Below are positions 49,101 to 62,320 of a stretch of 64,000 nt of DNA, piece by piece; the first letter of the stretch is position 1; each line of letters starts with the position of its first letter. The stretch lies in assembly GCA_030549335.1 (NCBI GenBank), contig CM060196.1:69896139-69960138 (forward strand), written 5' to 3'. The translations under genes were made by a program, and so were the position numbers. A model generated the notes under the pieces. That model made no database searches. It was not told the origin of the DNA and saw only the letters and a program-made list of their open reading frames with translations. The stretch is from Pontederia crassipes (taxonomy: Eukaryota; Streptophyta; Magnoliopsida; Commelinales; Pontederiaceae).

Positions 49101-50729
49101 TTTTTCTTCCTTTGGTCGATGACCTATAGAAATTTATGCACACTATAAACAAGTCATAAAAATGGAATAATTAAAATCAGCGTTAGATTTAAATGGCATT
49201 AAACTTCCTAGAGTACTTGTCCCCCGAGTGTGAGGATGGTTATTGATGCACGAAATTCATGCATCAGTTTTAGGTCAATTAAATTACAATTTAGAAGTGT
49301 TTTATGTAAGAAAGGAGTTGTTCAGTTTACTTTGAGATTTTTTAAATTTTATTTATACTAAGTTGATTAAATTTATGACAGTGAATGAAAATATAAAAAA
49401 ATATTATCAAAAAAATTGTGAAGTACACAATGACGTACTATCACGGTCACGACAATAATAGTCATGCCCATGATGAATAGCTAATGATGGGCAAGTTGAG
49501 CAAACTCGGCCATAGCCGTTACCACTATAACAACGACTCTTAGTGAGAGGGAGCTCCTTGCGTTAACATATGCTACATTGTAGCGGCCGTTTTGTGAACT
49601 CATCACGCCCGTGAGCGAGAGAAAAATTCTTCAAGGAATTTTCAAGGACTTCCTCATGGCTGTTATGATCATCACCACACTCATAACCAAGGGTCGTTCA
49701 TGAGTCAGTACTAGAATAATTATTCAACTAAATATCACAATCATGAGGCACGACGAAATTGAAAAATGTCCTTGTTATGACCATTATCATCTTGGGAACG
49801 ACTATGATGATGGTCTATAAGGTAGTTAGGCTGAAAAGCTTATCTGTATTTTGGATCAAATTTTGGATGATTAAGTAAGGATATGAGGAAAACTATGAAA
49901 AGGGACTCTAAGACACCTAGAAGATCATCTTTGGAGAGCAGAAAAGAAGTGTTCAAAGCTTGGTGAAGAAGATCTAAAGGCTCTACAACAAAGTTAACGA
50001 CAAATTTAGGAGTACTTGTTCTCTTTCTCCTTAAACAATTATTAGATTTTTTTTATAATGTTGTGTTTTAGATCCATGGAGTAGTCTTCTTTTAGGATTA
50101 TTTTGGTTGAACTCTAGTATATATGGGATCCTTATTCTTTAGTTGATGAATTGATAACATGTTTGAACAATTCATATTTTACATGTGGGATCCATTGCTT
50201 ATTTGCTTTTGAATTTATCTATTATTTGAGAAGAAGTTTTTAGATTCATTAGAATTTCTTAGAATCATTATTTCTTCTATGTCACAATTGGGAAAATCAC
50301 AAAAGATCCAATTGTATTGTTATTAAGGTGACTTATAAAAGTCCTTAATTTGATATTCCAATTGAGTGCATTTTGATAAATATCGAAGTAGATTGAAAAC
50401 CAAAAAGATTAAGTTGTTTTCATTATTCTTATGATAGAAATTAAAGCCTAAGATATTGGTTAATTTACCTTGGGAATTTTACTATATTTTTTCATCACGT
50501 GAATTTCATGCTTAAGGACCCATATATGATAGTGGTGTAAATCAAGATAAATCTTATTAATCAATTCTAAATTTTTAAATCAAGTTTTTATTTATTTCCA
50601 TTTTATTTGTTTATCCTTTATTTTTGGAAAATCTAAATTTATCATTTTATTCTCACTTAATAAGTAAAGTACTAGCATGCCACAAAATAGGAAAAAAACT
50701 CAACTTGCCTTGTTACATAAGAAAATGCC
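46129..50729. other. AT-rich intergenic DNA, possible decayed repeats
   Basis: No gene seen. Between about 47115 and 47850 the ends (TATTTTAAAAAATGGATC and, inverted, TGTTTTTAAAATTGGACC) suggest an inverted-repeat element, but no target duplication was found. The stretch 49240-50500 looks like mixed-composition repeat DNA, possibly an old LTR; I could not bound it. Confidence 0.4.
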
Positions 50730-50737
50730 ATTCAAAT

Positions 50738-52065
50738 TAGGGGTGGCAGTATCCCTTGCTCTCCGCTGATTAGGGCCTCAAATTCACGAATTTTTGCCTC
50801 CACGAGGTGGGGAATGGGGGGCAAATTGCCCCTGCACCATCTTTCGAGATCAAGACGAGATGGATTGCCCCTGCCTCGTCGGATTCCCAAATTTCCATCC
50901 TTTTTTTATTAATAGCTCATTATAAATATTAACCATCAGATCAGATATACTACATCCCAATCGTTCATTTTATCACATATGTGTGTGTGTAATATAAGAA
51001 ATCATTTCCTAACATTAGAATATCTCTCTTCTCCATAACCATAACATCACTCACCATCTCTCATAGGTCACCCGCTGTCGGTGCCCCCGTCAACTTCGAA
51101 CGGCCAAAAAGACGTCACCAATCCATCATAAGCCCTAAACCTCGTAGATCTTCCCTTAGCACCCGACGCAAATGCAAGCTTCGACGCCTACAATGGCAAG
51201 AGTAATGACAACAATGATGGATCCGATGAGAAAGGACCATGTGGCAACAAATTCGGATCATTCAATTTCTTGCTCAAGGGGTAGAAATCAAGGGTCGAGG
51301 TTGAACCCTAGTTTCCCTTGAAAGTGCTGATGGAGAAGCTCATCAGCATTTTCGCCAACGTGCTTAGTGGCATGGCATCGTACCCAAACTTCATCCTTAA
51401 CAAACTCATCTTTATCTTCTCCACCCGTGTGATCGGCTCCATTGTCATCTTTGTTCTGATGTAACACGTACAAAACCACGGGCACGACGGGGTTCTCCCT
51501 AGAGGATGTCGCTCCGGAGAGGAAACAGGGTGGGGACCGTGTGTTGGTGGTGGAGCACCATCTGATGGAGGTGAGAATAAAGGTGGGAGTGATAGTGGAA
51601 CATCGGAACTCGGCTCGACAACTCCTAGGAGCAGATAGAGATGGCAGACGAGGCTTTAATTTCGTCCTTTATGCATTGATCATCGACGCTGACAATAGTG
51701 GCAAAGTCAGTGATTCTTCATCATCGTTGTCGGAGGCAGCGTCGCCGTTGGCTCGTAAGAGAAGATCCATCACTATGTCAATTTGTTGTATTTGTTATTG
51801 TCAAATTAAAAATGATGTAACCAATTAAGAAATTAGATCATGACTCTTCTAATATTTAATTACATATATCATAAGTATTTTATGAATATTATATAAATAC
51901 TAAAATTTCAATTTTTTCATGCTTTTCCATAAAAAAAGAATCAGAGAATGGATCTTCGCGGGGATCGGGTAGTGGATTAAATTTTCCCCACATCGAAAAT
52001 TCAGAACGGTACGAGAACGGGGGTTGATCAATGGGGCCATATCGGAGGGAGTGATGTCATCCCTA
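50738..52065. mobile_element. hAT element, 1328 bp, with gene-like internal DNA
   Basis: Termini TAGGGGTGGCAGTATCCCT and, inverted, TAGGGATGACATCACTCCCT. The 8-bp flanks ATTCAAAT (50730-50737) and ATTCAGAT (52066-52073) differ by one base. These are hAT features. The subterminal regions are G/C-rich. The interior from about 51060 to 51830 has near-genic base composition and longer open stretches on both strands, but no hAT transposase signature that I can see. This may be captured host sequence. Confidence 0.75.
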
Positions 52066-52073
52066 ATTCAGAT

Positions 52074-55041
52074 CAAATGGTAACTAAAATGATGTAGAAA
52101 AGATATGTTTTCGATTTAACTTAATATAAAAATGAATAATTATAAATTATTATGTTGAAGAATGAAGACGAAGAGAAGTGCAATAAGATATATTAAACAT
52201 ATACATACAAAAATCACTTTATTAGTAGATATAATTTGACAAAAAAAGACATGTAACAAATTAACAAAACAACTTATGCAAATTAATGAAATAAATTATT
52301 ACTTAACATTGCCATAAATGTGAGATAATAAAAATATAGACTCCGAAATATTTTTGTATGATGTTTTGTGAGTTTTGACTCTAAGGTACGGATTTCTCTC
52401 ATTCGTCATCATCTTATGGTGGATTTTTCTTGACGCGGATTTGAAGATAAGATCAGCACAAAAGCATAGCGAATGTGCTTTAAAAAGGCACCATATATTG
52501 ATAAAGGAAATGAATGTGCACAAGGGATGGGCACAAAATAAAAAATGATGGAATAGTCCAAACCTCCAAAATAGAACTTATTCTTATCTCTTACAGAAAA
52601 ATAAAAAAGGTGAAGAAAAAATCGTGATTTATTGACATATTGTAATATTGTATTCTAATTTGGGATAAATAAATCGCCTATTTTTAATTTCAGCATAAAA
52701 AATTAGTAGAAAGATGTAATAGCATTAAATACTCCGGATGGTAAAATTTATTCTCTTCCAACTCGCCAATTTCGGGATTCCTACAAAAACCCAATTTCTA
52801 AGAGGATATTTTTTTTAATAAAATGAGATTATATTTTTGGAAAAGTAAATATATTATTATTCTTATTCGTGTTTGATTCCAAGATAATATAAATTTAAAA
52901 TACAAAATTTTATTACAAATAGTTGATATCTATTATTATAATAATTAATATAATAATTCATGACTAAATAAATTATAAATACTTTATAAATATAATATTT
53001 TATTCTTTTATTTTGAAATAATATATATTAGTTGTTGTATTAAAAATGATTATTTCACCGTGATTTTTTTTAAAAAAATTGAAATGTGACAGATTTATTT
53101 TTAACTTACGCAATGTTTGCCTATATTTCGGTAATATCAAGATATTGTGTCTTTTAATCCCAAAACAAATGCCCCTCAAAGTTTGCAATACTATACACAG
53201 TAAGTTCATAAGATAAACTCTATTTATAACAAGTATTCACTATATTAAACATTACAATATTTATGGAAGAAAATTTACATATGCATGTAAACATCATAAA
53301 ATTAATACAAAAAATTTTAAAAATCGCTTCTAAATATTTGTAGAAATTGGGATATAGAAAAAAAAACACACTTTTTTCAGTTTAGGATTTAACATAAAAT
53401 GTCGACTTTTTTTTTTCTTTATCTAAAATATGGACCAAGGTAATATGATATATCGAACGAATAAAACATACACGCTGCACAAAACATGTTGCGTGCATGA
53501 GTAACACTTTTGAACCCTTAGATATTATATTATAATTATATTTCAATCTCATGAGAAAGAAATTTAATAAAATATAATTATGTGACCTCGAGGGAAAAAT
53601 ACCTGAAATAAAGTATCTATGGTGGTGCTAGAATTGAATTTTTTTTATGTTGTGAATATGATAAGCGTGCCTTATGTAACGTATGATCTATGTGCTTCGT
53701 CAACATTACGTTAGTGTTGGATCCGTATCCTTAATTGCTTGTAACATGATTCAACATATATTAGTTCTACGTCACCGATCATGTGTGGATTGATGCACAT
53801 CTACTAAGTAATTTATCAACAATTAATAATATGATTGTGACAATATATGACACTTGGATAAAAGACAACATGTGTATACAAGGTACAAAAAAAAGTTGCT
53901 ACGGATAAATGAGATTTCATTTTGTATTGATTTGTTTTTTATTCTCTAAATACAAATGATAGGTTAAAAATAATTATGTTAATTCGTTTGATGTCAACTA
54001 CAATATGCGCTACATTTATATAATTCTTAAGATATTATCTGATTAAGGTCGAAAATTTCATCTGAAGTAAATAAAATGCAATTGTATGAAAAAAAATGGA
54101 ATAGGTTATCAACCTATAGGTTTTATCAATATGAATAATATTTTGATAGATCGACGCTGTATAATATTCGTAATTTCTCTAAGTGAAAAATCGGATCTGG
54201 GATATTGCATATATTAAATTTCGATTTTTTTAGTGAAAATACACTATTTGCAATTAAACTCTTTAGTTACTCAAATTAATCAACTGCAGTAAAAACCTTA
54301 ATCATTTTCCCATAAATAAAATTTGAATTATTGTTTTTATTTTCTCTCAGATCATGGTTTAAACAAAAAATTGAATCCGTGATGTTATACACACAAAGAA
54401 AAAGAATTTGAAATTTGTATTTAAAGTAAAAATAGACCATTTGCAAATTGCAATCCAACTCACAGTGATAGAAGTTAGATCAAGTGTTTGGTGAAATGCT
54501 CAAGGCGCACAATAATACCACTGTAGACAACTCAAGTGAACCCAGCAGCCATCCCGTGGTCCAGCATGACATGAGAGAGACGAGGTTTTTTTTAATACCC
54601 ACTCGATCCAATATTTAGGAGTTATTAATATCTTATTAAATAGGAATCAAAATAAAATAATAATAATAAAAGTTTAATATTTGTGCTACTTTTACGGAGT
54701 AGCGTCATTGTTTCATTATTAATCATCAATTTATGATGAATGATGATTTGATTAATTAGACAATTTTTTATTTATCATCTGTCATGAAGCAGACGATAAT
54801 TAATAAGAATATGATAATGTTATCCTTTAAAGAAGTAGTATAATTATTTTTTTCTTCTAATTAATAATAATATTATGAAATTTATGATTTTAAAACTTGA
54901 ATTCGAATTTACTTCTGATTTGACCAGGAATTCTTATACGGTGCTGTGCTGCACAACTTTGACCCACCAGAAAATTATATTCGGCTTTTGGCAATTTAGC
55001 ATCCAATTTACTTTACCGTTTACTGTTGCCAGCACCCAATT
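52074..55041. other. AT-rich intergenic DNA, no gene seen
   Basis: Very AT-rich, with stops in all frames and no bounded element. Confidence 0.55.
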
Positions 55042-55568
55042 TAGAGGTGAAAATAGTTCGGATTCAGCCATTTTTTTATTAAAAAATCATATTTTTAGGT
55101 TGAGTTTTTAAATCATAAAAATCATTCTAAAATTATTTAGGAAAGAAACCATTCTCTAACAAGTCGATTTTTTCAGACTTCCATTTTAATAAATAGTATT
55201 TTAAAAATATAATAAATTAATATTAATATTAACGTATTTAATCTTATAACTAAATACAGGATACATGATTAGAACTATTTAATTAGAGTTTCGTGATATA
55301 AATTTATTAAGCTATATAAAAAATTATTACGCTAGTAATAAAAATAATTAATTACATCTAAATTAATTATATAAATAAAAATTAATAACTAAAAGTGGGA
55401 TCCATGGGACACTACAATTTTTTTAGTAGGTCTATTTTAAGTAGATCGCTTTTGCTCTATTTAAAAAATTGTCCTAAGTCGTATTCGTCTCCTAATTTTT
55501 AATTTTTTTAATCGATTTTGCAAATCAAAGTAGATTTTCGATTCAGCCGGATTTTTCTTACGCCCCTA
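55042..55568. repeat. hAT-like MITE, copy A
   Basis: Left end TAGAGGTGAAAATAGTTCGG and inverted right end TAGGGGCGTAAGAAAAATCC are similar. Interior blocks such as ATTATTCTAAAATTATTT and CTAGTAATAAAAATAATTA recur in diverged form at 58742-59141. No matching 8-bp duplication found, so the assignment is tentative. Confidence 0.45.
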
Positions 55569-56450
55569 TCTGGTATCACAATATTTTTTCCTCCACCCAC
55601 AGTAATAGATTAGCACTAATCGCCATCCTCTCCCACCCCAAAAGATAAAAAAATAAAATATTCGTTTCAATAATATATATTATTAATATCATCATTAATT
55701 TTGAATACAAAATATTTGGAATCCCCCCTTCTCCTCCTTCGGGGTCCCTCGCAACTCAGCTTCCCGACGCCTCGGGCTGTCAGGCATGTTCCAAGGGCCA
55801 AATGCCAGCGCTATTTATTCGTTATATAAAGTTAACATCTTTTATGTAACTGCCTTTTATTATTTATTTATTTATTTCCTAATATTTTCCAACTATTAAA
55901 ATGCATGCCTTCTTTTGCAAGGTACGATTATTAATTATTAGCATAGTGCAGTGCCCTCAAGGCATAAATATGACATTTATTCTCTGAAAATAAACAAGTA
56001 TGAGATTGATATTTTATTTTTCTCCATTTTTTTTTAAAAAGAATAATCTAAAAGTCCCTCTTTTAATTCTGGTCGATACGTTGGCGTTGGCGAACAATTG
56101 ACTGCAAATAAATAAATAAATAAATAAGAGACCCGTCGTCTCTGGGAGTTGTATAAGTTGTAGTCGCCCGACGTCGCCTTCATCCCACAAGAAGAAGAAG
56201 CTTCTTCTTCTTCTCTTCTGCGCCAAGGCTGCGAGACGCGACCAGTCAAATTGTTGCCTCCTTTAATCAACGCGCGCGGCTGCTGCGTGCGTGATCCCGA
56301 GCAATCAAACCAAACCCTCGATCGATCGAATAAAAGCCTCGCTTCTTCTTCTAACGTACGTGTTCAGTGCTCTCACATCACCCAGCTCTCGAGGTGATCA
56401 GTTCGCCTTCGGTTCATCTCGATCGGCAAGAGCCGCAGATCGATCGATTC
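55569..56450. other. Upstream region of the membrane-protein gene
   Basis: AT-rich to about 55720, then increasingly GC-rich towards the ATG at 56451. Short GC-rich blocks lie at 55735-55800 and 56140-56290. No clear TATA box near the start. The short open frames have no recognisable domain. Confidence 0.45.
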
Positions 56451-58286
56451 ATGGAGAAGAAGCCGTTGTTGGCGGGATCGAACAAGGCGCCGAGGCCGTG
56501 GACGCGGCCGTGGCGGTGGGCCAAGACGCTCTTCTTCGTCCTCACGATGCTGGCGTCGCTGCTCCTCGTCTGCGCCCCGCCGCTCTCCGTCGTCGTCATC
56601 GACCTGCTGCTTCCCGCGGGCCTACTCTCCGTCGCCTCCTCCTCTTCCTCCTCGGAGGGACCGTCGCCCTTCTCCGTGCCGGCGATCTCGGCGCAGCTGA
56701 AGAGCTTCGACTTCGGGGCCTCCTTGATCGACCTGCCGATGATGTCCGCGGCCCGATCGCTTCTCATCCTCTGTAAGCGTTAAATTCCGATTCGTCCTTG
56801 AATCATTAATTGCATGCGCTCCGCGGCGGCGGCAGCTGATCGGTCGTCGTTCATGTTAATCTGCAGGCGCGTACGTCGCCAGCGAGGGGCGCCACGGACT
56901 GTACTTGGGGTTCACGGCGCTGTGCAGCTCCTTGTCGATGGGCTACGTCCTGGTCAAGGCGGCGGCCGTGAAGGCGGCCGCCGCATCCGTCTCGTCGCAG
57001 GGGGAGCGCCGGCTGCTCGGTGTCGACGGCAAGGACGGAGTGGCCGTCGAGGCCCTGTTCATGAGCTCCATGGCTCTGGCGATCGCCCACGTCGTCGTCG
57101 CCTACCGCGCCAGCTGCCGGGAGCGACGAAAGATGCTCGTCTACAGAATCGACATTGAAGCTGTAAGTTCCAAATTGCTTCCCTTAATATCAAAATATTT
57201 GCCACAATAACTGAACGATTGATCAAAGTCTCAAATTCAAATCAAATTCGATTGGTTCTTAGTAATTCCGGCTTTCATAATAAGAATATCAAATTTATTT
57301 TAAATAAACAAAATATTTAGATTTTTTTTTGTCAACACACTTTTTTAACCCCTGATAATTAACATTCATGACGTGGCGCTCCCAAGTTGTTTTGATTTAG
57401 GTGCATTTTGCTTACGAATTGACCAAGATATTTTGTCATTTGCGTCCTTGTTCTTGGCGTTATTTATAGTGACCACCCCTTCTCTTGAACCAGTGGGCTA
57501 AATTTTCCTTTTTCACGCCACCTTTAATTCTTCCTTCTGTGTCCACGTCTTTCTTATGCAAGGATTGATGATTCTGGTCGGCATATTTTATTTCGAGTAC
57601 ATATTCACCTATTTTTTTCTCTTAACAAGGATGATTGAATGTACCAAATCCAAGATTCATTTTAATAATGCATGAATTAATTAATTTAATTCATCAAGTT
57701 GGAATTGTTAGAGGTAAAGGCATTCCCATGCATACACATCACCAGTCTGTCAGCACCAAGATAAAGATTTCGTAGTTGCCCCCACCACCACCAAGTTATG
57801 AATCAAAATTCCATGTGGGTGTGCAGTATAAGTATATGTGATCTGTTCATACACAAGGACACTTCTAGATAAACACTAACACTTTTGGCATGGCTAAGTG
57901 AATAATAATTAAAGAAAAATAGATTACTTGCCACAAGTTGACATAGTTATTAATTCGTCATTAGTGGTTGAATGCAAGTTTGAAGCTATTGAATTCTAAG
58001 CTACCAACCTTTCTAGAAATCTTGTGAGGGAAAAAAAGACTGTGTAAACTCACTTGTAGATTCCGAGAAAAATCAGGTGTACAACACCTATTTGGTCAAG
58101 CCAATGAGCCCAACTTTGTTGACCATATCTTTGGTTCTTAGCTAGAAATATTTGGTGTGAATTAAAGTGGCCTCACTTTATTCTCAGCAATTGGGTTAAG
58201 TCATGTTGCATGTACGCTGATATATTTGTTCATGATTCTTGCAGGTAAAACTAAGAAGCCCACGGAAAGGGGAGATTACTGCATGA
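56451..58286 (+). CDS. Plant multi-pass membrane protein, function unknown
   Basis: Three exons, 56451-56772, 56867-57162 and 58245-58286, with GT-AG introns give 219 residues. The basic, Pro/Trp-rich N-terminus (MEKKPLLAGSNKAPRPWTRP) is followed by hydrophobic segments at about 24-57, 92-112, 115-137 and 168-187. Conserved-looking blocks are SFDFGASLIDLPMMSAARSL (85-104) and YRASCRERRKMLVYRIDIEA (187-206), the latter basic and after the last membrane span. I have a weak memory of related uncharacterised plant proteins with SFDF..SLIDLP and AYR.SCRERRK.LVY motifs. I know no established function. In-frame GC-rich coding over two exons with consistent splice phases supports a real gene. The short last exon (VKLRSPRKGEITA) is the weakest part: relatives may have a different C-terminus. 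The ATG at 56451 was chosen because membrane-protein composition starts there; an upstream in-frame ATG at 56367 exists. Confidence 0.75.
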
Positions 58287-58741
58287 GAGAGAAAATTAAG
58301 TCACAATATGTTCCTTGTGATCGGTCGTTTTTGGCTTTCTGTCAAAAGATGGCCCCCTCGTCAAGATGGTGAGGAGAGGTGTTCATTACCCGATGTGTAA
58401 CATTTGTTTTTTTTTCCCTTTTAATCTTGTATATAAGTATTATGTATAGATGTAGAAATTGTGTAATGATAGTAGTGAAATCACAAAAGAAAAAAAAAGC
58501 AGTACCTTTTAATCATTTTTCCGATGGCAAAATGGATTGACACGATTGTTAGATAGACGATTCACAATTTAGACACGCTTCACCAAGGAGGAGAAGTTGA
58601 AGTCATTGTGAATTAAAAAAACACGATTTGATTTTTGCCTAGAGAAGTCCTTATATTTTTTAATATATTTACTTAATTAGAGCATGTCTGTCCTTATAAT
58701 TTTAAATTCATATTGGATTAGGACTGATGGTGGCCAAGCAC

Positions 58742-59141
58742 TAGGTGTGAAGGTGATTCGAATGGGATCGATTTTTCAAAAATAAAATCCATTATTTTTT
58801 ATTGAATTTTTAAATTATAAATATTATTCTAAAATTATTTTAAAAAATCTCCTTCTAATGGATCAAATTTTTAGATGATTTTTCCAAACCCATATTTTAA
58901 TAAAATAATAATATTTTTTTAAAAAATAAATTAAGATATTTGATTTTATAACAAAATATATGAATAGTATTAAAAATTATTGAATTAGAATTTCATAATG
59001 TGATAAAACATATTAAATTATATAAAAAATGTTATGCCAATAACAAAAAGTGATTACTTATAAAATAATAATACAAATAATAAATAATAAATAGAAACCA
59101 GCTCCACATATCCTACAAAATTTTTTCGGATAGCCACCCTA
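58742..59141. repeat. hAT-like MITE, copy B
   Basis: Left end TAGGTGTGAAGGTGATTCG and inverted right end TAGGGTGGCTATCCG. The interior is related to copy A at 55042-55568. No target duplication found. Confidence 0.45.
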
Positions 59142-59486
59142 AATTGTATACTGTCTATATATAAAAGGTATGAAATATTTTTTGTACGGTTCTTGTGTAA
59201 ATAGACTTAGATATTACATCTTTCATAAATTTTAAATTTTTCTATAATGTTCAAGAAATGATAGTGTACTATAATAAATTATCACAACACAAAGAATTAT
59301 ATTTCTTAAAGTAATTTAATTATTGTGAATAATTTTACTTGAAAGTTTGGGTTAAACGCTTATTAAAAAAATATTTTTTTCTTAATTATTGTCCACGTGG
59401 TACACTAAATTAAATCAAAATTATCATCAGTCTACACGTGCAATCTACACGTGAGGAGAAATACTATGCTAAGAATATAAAATCAT

Positions 59487-59942
59487 GGGTTATTTTCATA
59501 AATCTCTCATAAATTATCATGATTTTTTACATTTAACCATAAACTACGAACTTATTTTTTTGAATCCTTAAAAACTCTTCCACTTTAGTTCTCCCGTCAC
59601 TTTTGTTACGTCTTCCATTAGTTTTACTTTTTTCATTTATGAAAAAACTAAATTACCCTTCCCTCAAAAAAAAAATATGAAATAACAAAGATAAAAAATA
59701 AAAAAAATGTTGGAAAGATTAAAGTGGTAAAAAAATTTATTTATGAAAAAAGACTAAATTACCTTCCCTTGAATTTTTTTCTTTTTTATATTCATTATTT
59801 GATATGTTATTGTGGGAGGGGTAATTTAATTTTTTCATAAATGATAAAAAAATCAAAAGTAATGGAAAATGTAAGAAAATTAGATGGAAGGATTAAAGTG
59901 AAAAAATCATGATAGTTTAAGGGAGATTTATAAAAATAACCC
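59487..59942. mobile_element. MULE-type foldback MITE, 456 bp
   Basis: Perfect 9-bp duplications TAAAATCAT (59478-59486 and 59943-59951). Long inverted repeats begin GGGTTATTTTCATAAATCTC at the left and GGGTTATTTTTATAAATCTC, inverted, at the right. They extend most of the way to the centre, so the whole element can form a hairpin. No coding sequence. A diverged relative lies at about 10221-10740. Confidence 0.9.
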
Positions 59943-59951
59943 TAAAATCAT

Positions 59952-62320
59952 TGATGTTATTCTTCTCAATAGCTTAAGCATTTAGGAAGAATGATTAACA
60001 AATCAAATTTTAATATGATATTAAAGTGTTCAAACTTCGTTAAACTCTTATTAAAAATATTATTTTCATCCTTTAATTATTATTCACATGATAAGCTGCA
60101 CTAAATTAAAGTTGTTACCGGTCCACACACATGAAGAATAAAATCGTTTAGCACACAAAAGGCGTAAAAGAATAATGATATATGTTTGAAAATATATACT
60201 TTCATTCTTAAAGCACTTCACATGAGATTATTTTTAATTGGTATATCCTAAACAAATTAATGATTAAGATAATAAAATATATTTTCTCCCATCAATTATA
60301 GGACATTATTTTAATTGTGCCAATCAAAATTAATTGTTGTTCACATATTCATTAATCTCATATTTTTTTCCCTAGTTGCATTTTTTTCTTTTTTCTTTTT
60401 TTTTTGTTCTAAAACGTCGGCTATTGGAATTATCAAATTCTCCGCCGAACTCGCAAACACCCGAACGGACGTGACATTATGAAAAATGAGTTGCGCATTT
60501 GTGTCGTAATTTACGAAGATATTAATATAAGTTGCTGTCCAAGTGAAAACCCCAAAGGGGATGTGGAATCAATGTAGACAAGTCCACAAAGACAAATTCC
60601 ATCAATTGGACGCATGCTAAAATGATGTGACATTTTTTTGTCGACAAAAAAAAAAACAAATCACATATATGATATTTGTCTCCTTGGCCGTCGTAGGTAA
60701 GAAACCGCAGGCACTGTGGATGTAAATTACTCAGACTTTTCCATGCACAAAAGGCAAAGACACGGAAAGAAATGGAGTTCTCGTGTGTCGTTTCCATTTA
60801 CTTCGTTTATTCCTCGCGTAACCACACCAATAAAGTCTTGATGGAAACGTCAATTCCATTTTTATTGCTTATGCCTCAATTTTCTGCACAGTGCCGTGGC
60901 ACAAGAGTAGGATTCACCGGATCGATTCGTAACCTAAACCAATTCAAACTTAATTGAAATCGGTTCACTTTAATCGGTGTTTATTCGTACCGTTCTCGTT
61001 GGAACATCGAATTAGTCTCAATGCTAGTAACTCTAGACACCGGATCAAAAATAAAATCGATTCAATTTCTTGATCTAATCAGTTCTAAATTAATCCGACC
61101 AAAACTCAATCAACGAAATTAGCCAGCGATCAATGTAATATTTTTTTAAAAAAATTAAATAATTTAAAACATTTTAATATTAAAATATATTAGAATAAAT
61201 ACTTGTTTGTGTGAAAATTGAAACATGACTATCGAAATAAATAAAATAAAATAAACTTAATCGAGTCAATTTTGATCTTTGACCGAATCGTTTATTTCAA
61301 GAAAATATTATAAACATTAAATATTCTAAAATGACAGAAAGAAAAGTAAACAAAGTCCCTCTAAATAAACTCCGACAGTGAGATTCAAAATTGGATTGAA
61401 TTTTGCATCTCCTTTTATTATTAATATAGTTGGGCTAAAATTAGTTCCCATTTGATTACTATAAAATTAGTTGGGCTAAAATTAGTTCCCATGTTGAACT
61501 TTGACAAAATTGATTATTCAAGCCCTATGCTGCCATAAGTTATTTGATCTCATATTTTTTTATTTTTTTTTATTTTTTCATCTAACAGCAAATCAAGTGA
61601 ATGTTCAATTGAAATTTGAAATGAAATCATAGAGAGAAATTATAGCCATTCGATGGATTCGAGGTGAACCTGAAGCCTAACGCATTCCTTGACTGAGTTA
61701 AGCGACTTTATATTTAATACTCGTGACCATAGCTTATACACTTTTTTTTTCTTTATATATAATTTGTGCTTTTTTTTTTCCTTTCGATAGTTAATGGAAA
61801 ATGAATGAGCTTTGTTTGTGACATCGAAGGGGATGGTGATTTGGGTCGAGTGACCCGCGGACCAGGTTTCATATGGCTGGTCCACGCGGCCCTTGACGGA
61901 GTCCAAAGTGACCAAGTCCAAAGTGATCAGACCCAACAACACAAATCTCAGTTCCCTCCACAAAACACTTGCTGCACCAATGACCCCAAATCGATTTCAA
62001 TCACTGTGGTATTTTTTGATTAATTTTCTGTCCCAACCATAATATTAATGACGTGTATGTTGGGTCATCCTTCGAATCAAACTTCATTCTATTTTAGTTT
62101 TTTTTTTAAATTCGTTATGTATTATTACATTTTTCATGTCAAATTTGATTTTAAAAAATGGATAAAAAGGGGTTACATGATCTGAGATGTAGTAGGATTA
62201 ATTAATATTTAGTTTATTTCAAAAGTTTGTGTGATGTTGTGAATTTCAAACTCACATCCGATGGTAGCATAAATCACCCAATTCAATTTTCTTTAGGATG
62301 CCTTTGATCAGATTTCATTT
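59952..62320. other. AT-rich intergenic DNA, no gene seen
   Basis: No exon-like sequence. GTTGGGCTAAAATTAGTTCC occurs twice at 61420-61500, a short direct repeat. Confidence 0.5.

Noticed and set aside
49240..50500. Possible solo LTR (TGATGCACG... to ...CATCA)
   Set aside because: Candidate ends do not have matching 5-bp duplications, and no partner LTR or polypurine tract was found.
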